This document shows positions 11,881 to 22,395 of a stretch of 64,000 nucleotides of DNA, piece by piece. The stretch is from Amborella trichopoda. Lineage: Eukaryota; Streptophyta; Magnoliopsida; Amborellales; Amborellaceae. Position numbers and translations under genes: made by a program. Numbering within the stretch: position 1 is the stretch's first letter; the number at the start of each line of letters is the position of its first letter. The notes under the pieces were generated by a model that had not been told where the DNA came from, did not search any database, and saw only the letters and a list, made by a program, of their open reading frames with translations. The DNA lies in the NCBI RefSeq assembly GCF_000471905.2, contig NW_006499751.1, positions 1,173,698 through 1,237,697 of the forward strand, given 5' to 3'.

Positions 11881-12781
11881 TAGAAGCCAACGCCGGCTGG
11901 TTCCTCTAAAGCTTAGAACCGGTTGCATGCCCAACCCCTAGCGCCGACTGTTTTGCTTGAGGGTTGGCGTCGGTTGTATTACCACTCCAAGTCATCAAGC
12001 ACCGGTTGTTTCAGTGCCAATTGCATTTTTGTTAGTGTCGGCCCTGTCGTGATAGTTTGCCTCTCGAGACTCCTCATTTCTCAAAACTTAAGTTTTTGTG
12101 CCTCCTTAGTGGTTACACAATTTCCAAGGACGAAGGCCAACCGTCACCACGTCTTCCGCAACCGTACGACTTCCCCGAGATATTTCACCTCCTGCAGCCG
12201 TACAACCCACCTCTTGTGACCATTCGACTTCCACCAAAATTGCTCCCACAAAGCTAGAAACTCACAAGAAAACTTTCCCGCTTATGTCTTTTGGCCTGGA
12301 CTTCCCTATAACCTCGCCGGGAAACCTCTGCGACACCACAAACAATGTCAAAAAGTGGAGATAACCCCGATAAACCTCTTGAAAGTGCCCAAAAACTTCT
12401 ACAACACCACGAGTGGTGTCGAAAAACTACCACAACCACTGGGAAACCCTATAAAAACCCCCTACCAGAAAGTAAAATGGCAGCCGAAATTCCTTCCCTT
12501 TCGTGAAAAACTTTTCAAAGCATTGTCCTCTCCCGGCTACTCACTCTGCAACTTCACCAATTCTAAGCAAAGTCCACACGCCGAAGGTTTTCTCTGTAAA
12601 AACCCTTGCCGAAATCTGCTGTTTGCCGAAGAATCTTCCCTGCAAAACTCCTGCTGAAGTCTTAATGCGTGCCAAAACTTCAACAGGGCACACCCGCTCC
12701 TCACTGTTGAAGAAAAGTTTTGCTTAAGTTTCTACCCTTGGTGAAAAATAAGGGAAAACGAGATTTTACCCCCTTATATAG
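11881..12781 (-). other. Leader of the antisense PMD frame (frame itself missing here)
   Basis: This resembles 28,113-28,993 and 45,030-45,746, which lie upstream of antisense PMD frames. It begins with several AGCGCCGGTTG-type motifs, continues through a CT-rich stretch that looks like a plant 5' untranslated leader when read on minus, and ends with a minus-strand TATA box at 12,772-12,781. The PMD frame that should lie to its left has been lost in this copy. Confidence 0.55.
12772..12781 (-). promoter_or_regulatory. Antisense TATA box, copy 1
   Basis: CTATATAAGG on the minus strand. The same 10 bases occur at the same relative place in two other copies (28,984-28,993 and 45,737-45,746), each followed on minus by a similar leader. 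This conservation is the evidence for a promoter reading away from the LTR; transcription itself is inferred. Confidence 0.55.
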
Positions 12782-12894
12782 ACTATGCTGCCCTCAAATG
12801 CCCCTCAAAACTCAGAATTCCAGTTGCGTCGAAGGGAAGCCAAGCAACAACATGTGTCGAGTGTAAATTTAGCATCAGGTGTATATTTAAAAAT

Positions 12895-13040
12895 GACCCT
12901 AACGTCAATTGATGTAGCACCGGGTGAATTTCCAAACAACCCTAGCGCCAGTTGACTTAACACTGAGTGTGTTTCCAAATACAACCTTAGCGCTAGTTGA
13001 CTTAGCACTGGGTGTGTCGCCAAAACTACCCCAGCGTCAG
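12895..13040 (+). repeat. 42-bp tandem repeat, about 3.5 units
   Basis: The unit reads roughly CCTAGCGCCAGTTGACTTAG followed by CACTGGGTGTGTTTCCAAACAA. A homologous block lies at about 45,945-46,095. Both include the AGCGCCGGTTG core seen throughout the LTRs. Confidence 0.65.
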
Positions 13041-13659
13041 TTTACCGGTTGTCTTCAGATAATACCACAGGTCATTCACAATGCTAGCTGAACAGCGTCG
13101 GTGGTGTTGTGAGAACTCAGCTCCGGTTGAATATTCGCAATAAATCATCAGCGCTGCACATGCCGCCGACCATATTTCAAGCAGTGTATACCCTACCACT
13201 ATCCCTGGTGGAGTTGTGTACCCAAGCTAGGACGTGTCATCCCTAGTGGACTTACACCCAGGCTGTTGCACATAAACTGTGACTTCCCCAATGGAGTCAG
13301 GAGATGCCCCTCATCCCCCACTAGGAGGCACACCCATACTGCAGCCCATTATCCCTAGTGGAGTTAGGGTCATTCTTACCTCTTCAATCCCCAATGGATC
13401 TGTTTCACACCAAGCTATCTTATCCTCAGGGAAATGGGTTGCCTGCCACAAGCCAATTCTCCATAGAGTATCATATTTCACCCCAAAGAGTCACACTTGC
13501 CTCCCAATCCCCAGTGAAGTCTGCTTCTATTGGTCATCCTTCGTCGGGTAACCATTTCCATCTGAGCCCTCTACTTTTGTATGGTCTTAACCGTTTTATC
13601 GCCAAGGAGTATGAATGTCATCCACAGACCTATTCCCTATGGATCTCCACCTACATGGC

Positions 13660-14335
13660 GACCCAGCCTTGGTCCATGCTACACGACCCTAAAATGCACA
13701 GCCTCGGTCCATGCTACATGACCCTAAACTGTGCAGCCTTGGTCCGTGTTGCACGACCATAAACTGCACAGCCTCGGTCCATACTACATGACCCTAAATT
13801 GCTCAGCCACAGTCCAAACTGCATGACCCTAAACTACTCAGCCACGGTCCATACCGCATGACCCTAAACTACTCAGTCATAGCCATACCGCATGACCCTA
13901 AACTGCTCAGCCTCGGTTCATACTGTATTATCCTAAACTACTCAGCCTCGGTCCATACTGGATGACCCTAAACTTCTCAGCCATGGTCCATACTGCCTGA
14001 CCCTAAACTGCTCAGCCTCGGTCCGTGCTGCATGACCCTAAAATGTTCAGCCACGTTCCATACTGCATGACCCTAAACTACTCAGCCAAGTCCATATTGC
14101 ATGACCCTAAACTGCTCATCTAAGGTTCATACTACATGACCCTAAAAATCTCAGCCTTGGTCCATACTACATGGCCCTAAACTGCTCAGCCTCGTTCCAT
14201 ACTGCATGACCCTAAATTGCTTAGCCTCGGTCCATACTGCATGACCCTAAACTGTTCAGCCTCGGTCCATACTGCATGACCCTAAATTTCTCAGCCTCAG
14301 TCTATACTGCGTGACCCTAAACTACTCAGCACCAT
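13660..14335 (+). repeat. 35-bp tandem array, about 19 units
   Basis: The consensus is CTCAGCCTCGGTCCATACTG followed by CATGACCCTAAACTG. Units vary mostly by substitution and small indels. Each contains one CCCTAAA heptamer. From 14,335 to about 14,700 the array decays into longer units of mixed type (CATGGTCCAAACTATATGACC, TTAAACTGTAGC). Related but shorter arrays lie at 29,900-30,350 and 30,680-30,790. The array sits inside LTR U3. Confidence 0.85.
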
Positions 14336-17300
14336 GATCTAAACTATATGACCTTAAACTGTAGCGGAGGTCTAATTGTACGACCTTAAACTGCATGATC
14401 CTAGTTATATGACTTTAAACTACATAACCATGGTCTAGCTGTATGACCTAAAACCATAGTGCATGTCCTAGCTACATGGCGATAAAATTCTCAGCACCAT
14501 GGTCCAAACTATATGACCTTAAACTGTAGCAGAGGTCTAGCTCCACGACCTTAAACTGCATGATCCTATTTGTATGACTTTAAACTGCATAACCACAGTC
14601 CAGCTGTATGACCTTAAAACCATAGAGCACGTCCTGGTCTCATGATGATAAACTGCTTCGCGCAGGTCTCGGAGGCATGACTATAAACTCTCCACCACAT
14701 ACGTGCACACGCCTTTTCGTGCACTTTCATGCACGCCTTCTCTAACCTACCTGTTAGTGTGCACGTACCACCTTCATTACCTCTCCAGTGAGTACATTCC
14801 TTTCATCATCCTACATCATTCCTTAATGAGTCTTACTCATGCTCACAAAACGGCGAACTATCCCACCATCCATACTCATTGTAAGTTAGCAAGTCACCAT
14901 CATCCACTCCCATTTCATACATCATCCATCTCTCATAGATAGCCTCGAGCCATCTCCCCAAGTGAGCCAAACCACCACCATATTCATGCCATGGCCTTCA
15001 TAGACTTGTCAATTATCACCATTACAGTCTAGTTGTATGACCTTAAAACCATCGTGCACATTCAGGCCGAATGACGTTAAACTATTGCGCACAAGTCCTG
15101 GAGGCACGACCTTAAACATGCCCTCACAAAAAAAAATAAAAAAAAATGGGCATGGTGTATGCCTGAGCAAGGGAATGCTCTGAGTAAAAATGACGGAAGG
15201 GCATTGTCACGAAACCAAGAGTAAAAGAGATCCGTGAATAAAAAACTAGGCATGGTGAAAACTCAAAAGGGCATCGTGAGTAAAAATGGACAAAAAGGGT
15301 GGACATGGCCGAAAGTTCATAGGTAAAAGAGCCCCAAACAAAATGAAGTCCGTGAAAAACGTCTCTATGGTGCCGCTTCCCAAGTTCGAGCGAAAATCGG
15401 CAAAGGACCTTGGACCAATAAACAGGTTGATGCAGCACTCATCTTAACAGGTGGCTTCAGCCCTCACTCAAAAGAATAAAATCCACGGTGGCATAAAATC
15501 AGGAATCAAAAAATATGAGCTTCAAGGAAAAGATGCCGACAGTCTGAGTCCAGTTGCAAAAAGGACTTGAAGGACAAAAGACTCGCCAAGACGGCAAGAC
15601 AAGTCTCATGACAAAGAGCATCATTCTCATAAGGTCATAAACATACTTTCAAAATGTTGAAGATGTCTCAAGGAGGTTAAGTCAACCATGACCTTAGATC
15701 GTCAATCAGGGTGATTGTCCTAGCTGCACAGTAGTGGGTAGTGGTGGTTGTACCCAGAGCTGGTCACCTCGACAAACTGATATATCCTACTCGTCAAGGA
15801 ATAACGGGTCAGTCAAACTTTGAACCGACAATTGAGGTGATTGTCCTAGCTACACAGTAGTGGGTAAGGGCGGCTGTACTCAGAACTGGTCACCTCGACA
15901 AACTGAGGTACCCTACTCACTAAAGAACGACTGATTCGTAAAGCAGACAGCGTCGATGTAAGGCCCTTCAACACACCATTCATCTTCGAAATGTGGCTCA
16001 ACATTAGAGGATGCAAGAAAACCCAGACCAAATGAGAACAATACCCTTCGACATGGCACTCAATATCCAAATGGGCCCGATTCTGTCTGACGAGGTCCGT
16101 ACAAAATCCTCAGATTCATAATCATATATAGTTCGCACGAGGGTGAGGACTTCAACAAGATCCCTCCAAAAAATCTCTTCTCCCCCTAAAGTCTCCACGG
16201 ACGGACCTGCGAACAATGCATCTCTACGTCTGAGCAGCCTAGTTACACCATTACGCAAATCTCCTTGATGTTCATGTGGTCCTGTGGCTAGGAAGGGAAA
16301 AAGTAAAAGCCAAAAGAAACTTTCTAAATGATTGTCCTTCTCACTTCTCTTGAAGGAAAAAATTCGATGGGGCAAGCTGTTTGAGCATATTTTTCATCAC
16401 CTTTGTCCCTGATAGGAAGCAGGTCAATAAGGCCTACAAACACTAGGAAATTCCCGACAGTCTTAGAATAGCCCCATAATTGGTCAAGATCTTCGTCAAC
16501 ACTTCAAAAGACCACCTGCTACATTTCATCATGATCAGGCATGTTTAAGGCAGTGAACACAAAGAAACAATTTCAATAAAATCGGTATTTAACAACCTAA
16601 AACACACCCTACAACTAGAACTATATTTTCGGTATCTCAAATCACTATGGCACCACCACCAATAGATCTGACACGATTGAAAACCCTTATGAGTGAAGTT
16701 TCGGCTTAATCGAATACTCCAGAGCAAAGATAGAAGCCAAACATTGAAACAAGAGAGGCCGCACACTATTCTTGTGTGGCCTCACTGCACAAAACACCAT
16801 TAACGGTGGCTATTTTTACGGTCACGGGCAGTCACTTTTGAAGCCCGTAACTAACTCGTTCCAAGTTAGATTGCTCTCAAATTTGGTAAGCGTATTCATT
16901 TCGTCAAGACGAACAATGTGATATGTGGTACGCCTCGAGACAATGCCTGAGTAGGGAGAAAAGCTAGAGAGAAGTTGTCGATTCATGAAGAAGCTGCAGA
17001 AAATTTAGCATCGACATGCCTCGCTCGATAGACCAAATCACAGCGCTTAAGAATAGATCAACGTAAGACCAATTCCTTTGTGCGCGTATGATCCAGGGCT
17101 ATCATTTGTCTGAACCCTGTACATGATGGACGGTTAGATTTCATGCACGAAGCCAACGAAGTCAAGGAAATTCTGGCCACCAGATTCTAAATTCCGACCA
17201 AAAGTCAAAAGTAGTGAAATATTCGTTCTGGCTCAAAATCACATTCCGCTTGTTGCCACGTGATTGTGACAGCATGCTCAGTGTACTACGATGAAGAAAT

Positions 17301-17679
17301 CACAGAAAAACATTAAGGAACGACCGCACTATCAATCCGAAGTTTTCAAGATTTAAACAAATTTCAAGTCTTGTGATCATGGCTCAAAAACATGATTCAT
17401 GGCTCGATTTTTGGTATCAAAACGATTGCCATGTCGAGCCCTACAAGAAAACAATAATCTTTCGATTGAACAGGCATCAAAATACCCTCAGGTCAGCCAT
17501 GAAAGATCGCGCAAGATCTCAGGCAGCAGCAGGGACTGTCTTGGAATTCCACACATTGTTAGGCAGGGGCAAATAGTCCTTTTGCACCCATTTTCAAAAT
17601 TTCTTGTAATTCAATTAAATCTTAATTTTCAACAATTTGGTCTAATTTTGATCAATCCACCCATATTTGGGCACAATTC

Positions 17680-17688
17680 TATATAAAC
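17680..17688 (+). promoter_or_regulatory. Sense LTR TATA box, copy 1
   Basis: TATATAAAC, preceded by CCCATATTTGGGCACAATTC. The other LTRs have TTATAAAC at 33,318-33,325 and TATATAAAC at 35,887-35,895, each after a CCCA-T-TTTGGGC-like motif. This is the best candidate for the U3 core promoter of the element. Confidence 0.65.
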
Positions 17689-17750
17689 AGGCACTGCCTC
17701 ATTGTAAAAGGAGAGACACGATTGACGCTCGATTCATTCTTTGAGGATTC

Positions 17751-17756
17751 AATAAA
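17751..17756 (+). terminator. Poly(A) signal of the LTR, copy 1
   Basis: AATAAA lies about 65 bp after the TATA box. Equivalents are at 33,375-33,380 and 35,945-35,950. In LTR elements a poly(A) signal shortly after the promoter lies in or near R. Confidence 0.5.
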
Positions 17757-17790
17757 CTTTCCATTCTCTCTTGAGCCTGTGACTACGTCT

Positions 17791-17791
<1 letters not shown>

Positions 17792-17829
<38 letters not shown>

Positions 17830-18036
17830 AAGAAGTACGTCCGTACCGTCGAGACGTACGTTACTTCTTCTTACTACGTACGAACGAAGGAGGTAGTTAG
17901 GTAGGTTAGTACTCTACTAGGTCGGGTCCGGTTCNNNNNNNNNNNNNNNNNNNNACGTACGTTACGTTACGTTACGTTACGTTACGTTACGTACGTACGT
18001 ACGTACGTACGTACGTACGTACGTACGTAGTACGAC

Positions 18037-18076
<40 letters not shown>
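17792..18076 (+). repeat. GA microsatellites, ACGT microsatellite and a 20-N assembly gap
   Basis: A (GA)n tract at 17,792-17,829 is followed by about 100 bp of low-complexity sequence, Ns at 17,935-17,954, ACGTT and ACGT repeats at 17,955-18,030, and a second (GA)n tract at 18,039-18,076. The other two LTRs have a single short GA tract here and nothing between. The block is therefore either an expansion private to this copy or an assembly error around the gap. Confidence 0.85.
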
Positions 18077-18119
18077 AGAAAAGGATCGGTACCCTTCGAG
18101 CAGGTAACTTTCTCTTTCA

Positions 18120-18761
18120 TTCGACCAAGAGGGATTGAGGTTAGTATCTCATGGCGGTCCTGTCGTCTAGCTGTAATGTTGTTACACTCGGTTCACTTGG
18201 TCCTCTTTACTGTCACGACAGACCGACCATCATGCTTAACTAGTCGATATTGGTAATAGCGTCTGGTCGAGCCTATTTCGCTACCACGTTACGCCAATTA
18301 TCCACCAGCATAGTCACTACTCTGATCTTCTCTCTTGGTCGAATTCTTCTCCCCCCACGTCTGTCTTTCTTCTTTTTTAATACGCATGCTTGTGTATGTT
18401 CATCAAAGAGGAAAAGGGTGAGGCCTAACCCACCTATCCCATAACCTTTGCCATATATGTGTGTGATTGCAGGAAAGTAGAAATAAGAAGAACATGAGCC
18501 AAGGGAGGCAATTTTGAACTAGTTTCATTACTGGGGAGATTTCATCGTTATCTAAGAGGGTGCCCACGCGAGTCAGCCCGAGTAAGTCCCTAACCCACCT
18601 TTAAATTCCTCTCTCACAGGTTGGTAACACCTGCCCCCGTTTTCGAACGAGGTTCCCAAGAGAGCTATCTCACAAACGTCCCGAGTCTCTCCCAAAACCC
18701 GAGACACATGCCACCCGATCCTCTAGGGATCCGAAGGGAGAGATTGAGGCACCTAACTAGT
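18120..18761 (+). other. LTR-end module, copy 1 (candidate small exon)
   Basis: It matches modules at 37,120-37,800, 50,285-50,935 and 51,370-51,715. A GTGTGTGATTGCAG acceptor-like end (AG at 18,471-18,472) is followed about 110 bp later by a GTAAGT donor-like site (18,582-18,587). In copy 3 the module is followed by TTGGTGACTCCACTGAGGAC, a possible primer-binding site. Here the module stops just short of that and PMD sequence begins. Confidence 0.5.
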
Positions 18762-21700
18762 CTTCTGTTAGCCTTCGAGTACAAGGGGAGCACCAATATT
18801 TAAGGGATACTCTTCACCGTCAGGGTGCTGGTGTCGCACAGAAGCATTCTTGAGCATGCTTCTCTGCTACCAACAGTTCAGCACTTAGGCAGCTACTATG
18901 ATCGGTGCTCCAATACTGTCAAGGAACTGCTGGAGACATGGATTCATGTTAGCAACACATGGGTTCTGGGTCATGGGGAGGCAGGAATCTCCTTATTGGA
19001 CCTTCATTTCATCGGTCCGCTGATCGGGGCCATGTATGATGAGTACATGCCCCAAAACTTGGTAATCTTTGATGGTGCTCACTTGGGGGGAGTGTATGAT
19101 GAGTTCATGCCCCAAAACTTGGTAATCTTTGATGGTGCTCACTTGGGGGGAGAGGAACCACCTGTTAGTCTCCAGAATATCTTCGAGGTCTACCAATTGC
19201 TCCATGTCAAGTCTAGCAATGGTCGAGTAACCTTCACCAAATGGGTGAAATTCTTTTGTGGGGACTTCCTCTAATGTGGTCGAAGTACTCCAAGAGGGAA
19301 AGGGAAGGCAATTATAAAGGGGACACCTCCCATGTTTTAACATCTAAACCAGTGATGACTGCGTCTTCTTGGCCGTATATTTTGCCTTATTTTTATGCAA
19401 GTTCGTGCTCCTAGGAGGGGCAGATGACATTCGTCTAAGCACATTCTATGTGGTCTGTGAGATGGCAAGAGGGTATGAGTATGCCCTTGCTCAACCAGTT
19501 TTGTCCAATATTTACCATGGATTGGGGGCCATCTCATGTGGAAAGGCCTACAAAGGCAAAGAGGGGGGAAATGGCATTGTCGGAGAGGAAGCGTTCCCTA
19601 GGGACCTTAAGACTCCATTCCCCATCCATTAAGTTTATCGATAGCTAGGGGCCTATTTCCCTGTCACCTATGTCAAGAGCCAAGGTAAGGGGGATAAAAT
19701 GTGTCCCTTCTTGATGAGAATTGCTTGTCAAATGGCTATCTTTCAAAGCCCAAGGGAGGCTCAGAACCTATTTGGGAATGACTTCCCATTTCCAGTTGGG
19801 AGGTTTACTAATCGCGCATTTATTGATGAATTAAGGAAGGAGCTGGACGGCGCTACCACGACTATTAAGGAGCTCATGCTCATCTTGAGCGTTAGAGTGG
19901 GGGTCTTACCCTATCGGAAGGGTATTTCCCTCATTGCTTCACCCACTAACATGGGCTTGATCAGAGCTACCCCTTCTCTGTGTTTTTTGAAAAGTGTCGA
20001 GGTAGAGTAAACATTGGGAAGACGAAAGAACTTAGAACTCTTCGAGAATGCTGGTTGCCAAGACACATATGGACCGCATGGTCCACATTTCTGGAGATGA
20101 CAAAGATTAGCAGGTATGTGTTACCTCACTTTTGCATAAGGGTCTGAGTGACCGAGGCCTATCCAAACTGGTGGAGAATTACTTGCCGAGGATATTGGGA
20201 TGGTGATCACCCCTAGAAAGGGGAGAACAACAACTGAAGCCAAGAGACGAGACAAAGGAGAATGGTCAATACTTCAGTTCTTTGCGAGGTCTTTCTCTTG
20301 GGATATCCTTGGAACTAGCAGGCTCTTGGAATTCCTCTGAAGATAGCAACCGATGACACTTTGCCACAATTTCTTGCCATGAAGATAAAGATTGGGAGCA
20401 TCTTTGATAGTTTTGTCTTCGAATGGAGGGAGAGCCGAAAGGTCCCAGCTCACGAGGGGCAGCCAATCCAGGACTTAAATGCATTGATCGGGAGTGGCCC
20501 TCACAGTAGAATCGCTATGGGCCCTTCTTAAGGCGGGAGTTTCGAACTAGTTGCTCCTCTTCCAGCAGGAGGGAAGAAAAGAAAACGCTCTACCCCAACC
20601 AGCACTCATGGACCGGCTCAAGATGGTAGACGTACTCAAAGACATAGGGGTGCAAAACTTCTTGTGATCTTGGAATCAGGAGGTAGCTCTTCCTCCTAAG
20701 ATTCATTAGCTGCTCCCCTAGTGTCACCTTCTGCACTTTCACCACCATCTTCTATCTCTCCTGAATAGTTTTCTTCCTATTCAGAGACTAAGGTTGATGA
20801 CGCTAGCCCCTCAGAGCCTATTATTATTGCTTCTGATTTAGAAATGACTCCAAAACTTGAAGAGGTGCCTCTAAGTCCAAGGGTATTTCCTGAGTCAGAT
20901 CCAGTTCCCATGGAGACCAACAAGGTTGAAGGCCCTAGAGCTATTGTTCTGCGAAGGGAATCAGATACCGATGTGGCCTTTGTCCTTCAGGAAGTTAGTG
21001 TCCCAATTGAGGCAGGGGCCATGATTCAAGAAGAAGGGCCTATGGTTAATGAGGCTTCTGAGCATCAAGAGGCTACTGCCCCAGAGTGCACAGATCGTGA
21101 AGATGAAGGGGTTGAGCTTTTTGTAGCCGAGGTTCCGGCTATTGAGGATGTAAACCAGATAGAAGGGGCCATGGCTGAGGCTGAAGCGGTAATCTTAGAA
21201 GCCAAAAGCCAAAAGCCAAAGGGAAGAGGCAGCATCTGAACTTGCCAATACTGACGTGACAGTTCAGGAGAGTGAGAAACAAGGGGGGGAATATCTGCCT
21301 TGAACTTGTCGAGGCAATTACCGAGGGTGAGAGACAAGGGGAGGAGGCTTCTTTGGAGCATGCTGGGATAGAAGTGGTGGCCCCAACAGGCGAGGGACAA
21401 GGTGACAAGGCTGGTATTGAAGAATCCAAGTAGGTTGAGGCAGAGGTTGCCTTTGGATCTAAGGTGCACAAAGCTCTAGACTTCACCATTGTTTCAGAAG
21501 AGCTAGTGGCTCAAATGTCTATCACTTCTACAAGCTCAATCCTTGAAACCGAAGGACCTTCAGCAGTGGCAAACACAATAGTAACACCCATGCCTGTTTT
21601 CAGAGGGGTTTCTGGTATAATTGCAAGAATGCTTCATGCAGGACTTTAGGGTTTAAGGGAGCTGCTTCTCAATGAGCTAGGCTAGGCCTTGACCAAACTC

Positions 21701-22395
21701 AAGAAATTTGCTGTCCTAACCATTGTTTTTGGGAGTGCACCAGAAGTCCTTTCTCATTTTGATGCTACCTTAAATGAATTGAAGAGCTAGTGGTCGAGAA
21801 GACCGCATCATGAGGCAGACATCAACCAGCTTCCTTGGAGGCATCAATCTCATGTCGTCATGAGTGAATAGATTCATGTGCTGAGAAGTAGGCAAATATG
21901 GCTGCCAGTCAGCTCGACCTCAAGATGGAGGGGAGGACTTGCTACAAGAGGATGGTTGAAATAAAGGGGGAGGTGCGAAGGCTAAGAAAGGAATTCGATG
22001 AACTTGAGAAGGAAATGATTCAGAGAAGGGCCCTAGTACTTATTTAATTGATGATTTATCAGAACTCACTCGCACCATTGAGTCAAAAACTGCCTCGATG
22101 GAGGAGCAGATTCAAATGGTGGCCGAACTGAAGGATTGGATTCAGGACACCGAGGCTTCTTCTGCAGCATGAAGAGCAGAGATCAAGAAGATAATTGATC
22201 ATTTTTTAGAGTGTCCTTTCTTTACTTCTTCTTTCCTTCTCTGTATGCCAGCAATTGTAAAGTTTGAACTTGTGAATGAAAATTTCCTCTGCATTCTATC
22301 TCATTTTGTTGCATAATTTCATTTTTCATTTTGTTTTGCTGGATCTCATCTCTCGCTCTTAAGTAGGCCACCGCTCAGGGCATTTACTGCTTCTA
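18762..22395 (+). pseudogene. PMD-containing additional frame of the Tat family, plus-strand arm
   Basis: The reverse complement of 24,240-27,830 matches this stretch throughout. PMD blocks include a WVLGHGEAGISLLDLHFIG segment, a CKFVLLGGADDIRLSTF segment and an ALAQPVLSNIYHGLGAIS segment; then a TKAYANWW-like region, an acidic middle (20,844-21,239) and a heptad-rich tail near 21,950-22,200. PMDs are plant domains of unknown biochemical role, known from host MAIN/MAIL proteins and from transposons. About the first hundred codons are missing. A 60-bp in-frame tandem duplication lies at 19,034-19,153. Broken fossil, several interruptions. Confidence 0.75.
19034..19153 (+). repeat. 60-bp tandem duplication inside the PMD arm
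   Basis: Two adjacent units begin GTATGATGAG; they differ at very few bases and translate to 20 residues each with MPQNLVIFDGAHLGG. The minus-strand arm near 27,470-27,530 has a single unit, so the duplication arose in this arm after the two copies separated. Confidence 0.85.

Larger units (their letters stand above)
12782..18761 (+). mobile_element. Very long Tat LTR, copy 1
   Basis: Similar in order to 28,994-34,615 and, in part, 34,616-37,800. From left to right: 42-bp repeats, a segment of CCCCAGTGGAGTTAGG-like motifs, the 35-bp array, a G+A-rich segment, the sense TATA box (17,680), the AATAAA signal (17,751), GA microsatellites with a gap, and the LTR-end module with possible splice sites. 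Its left end is not fixed, because I could not identify the terminal TG and polypurine tract. Its right end stops at about 18,761, where PMD sequence begins. Confidence 0.6.

Noticed and set aside
13660-14335. CRISPR-like regular repeats
   Set aside because: The units are directly adjacent with no unique spacers and the context is a plant LTR.
13660-14335. Interstitial telomere tract
   Set aside because: There is only one CCCTAAA per 35-bp unit, never in tandem, so it is not a telomeric remnant.
14703-14942. 79-residue plus frame rich in His and Thr
   Set aside because: Lies inside LTR U3; the same DNA in copy 2 (30,428-30,709) and in the inverted piece (51,130-51,340) does not keep a common frame.
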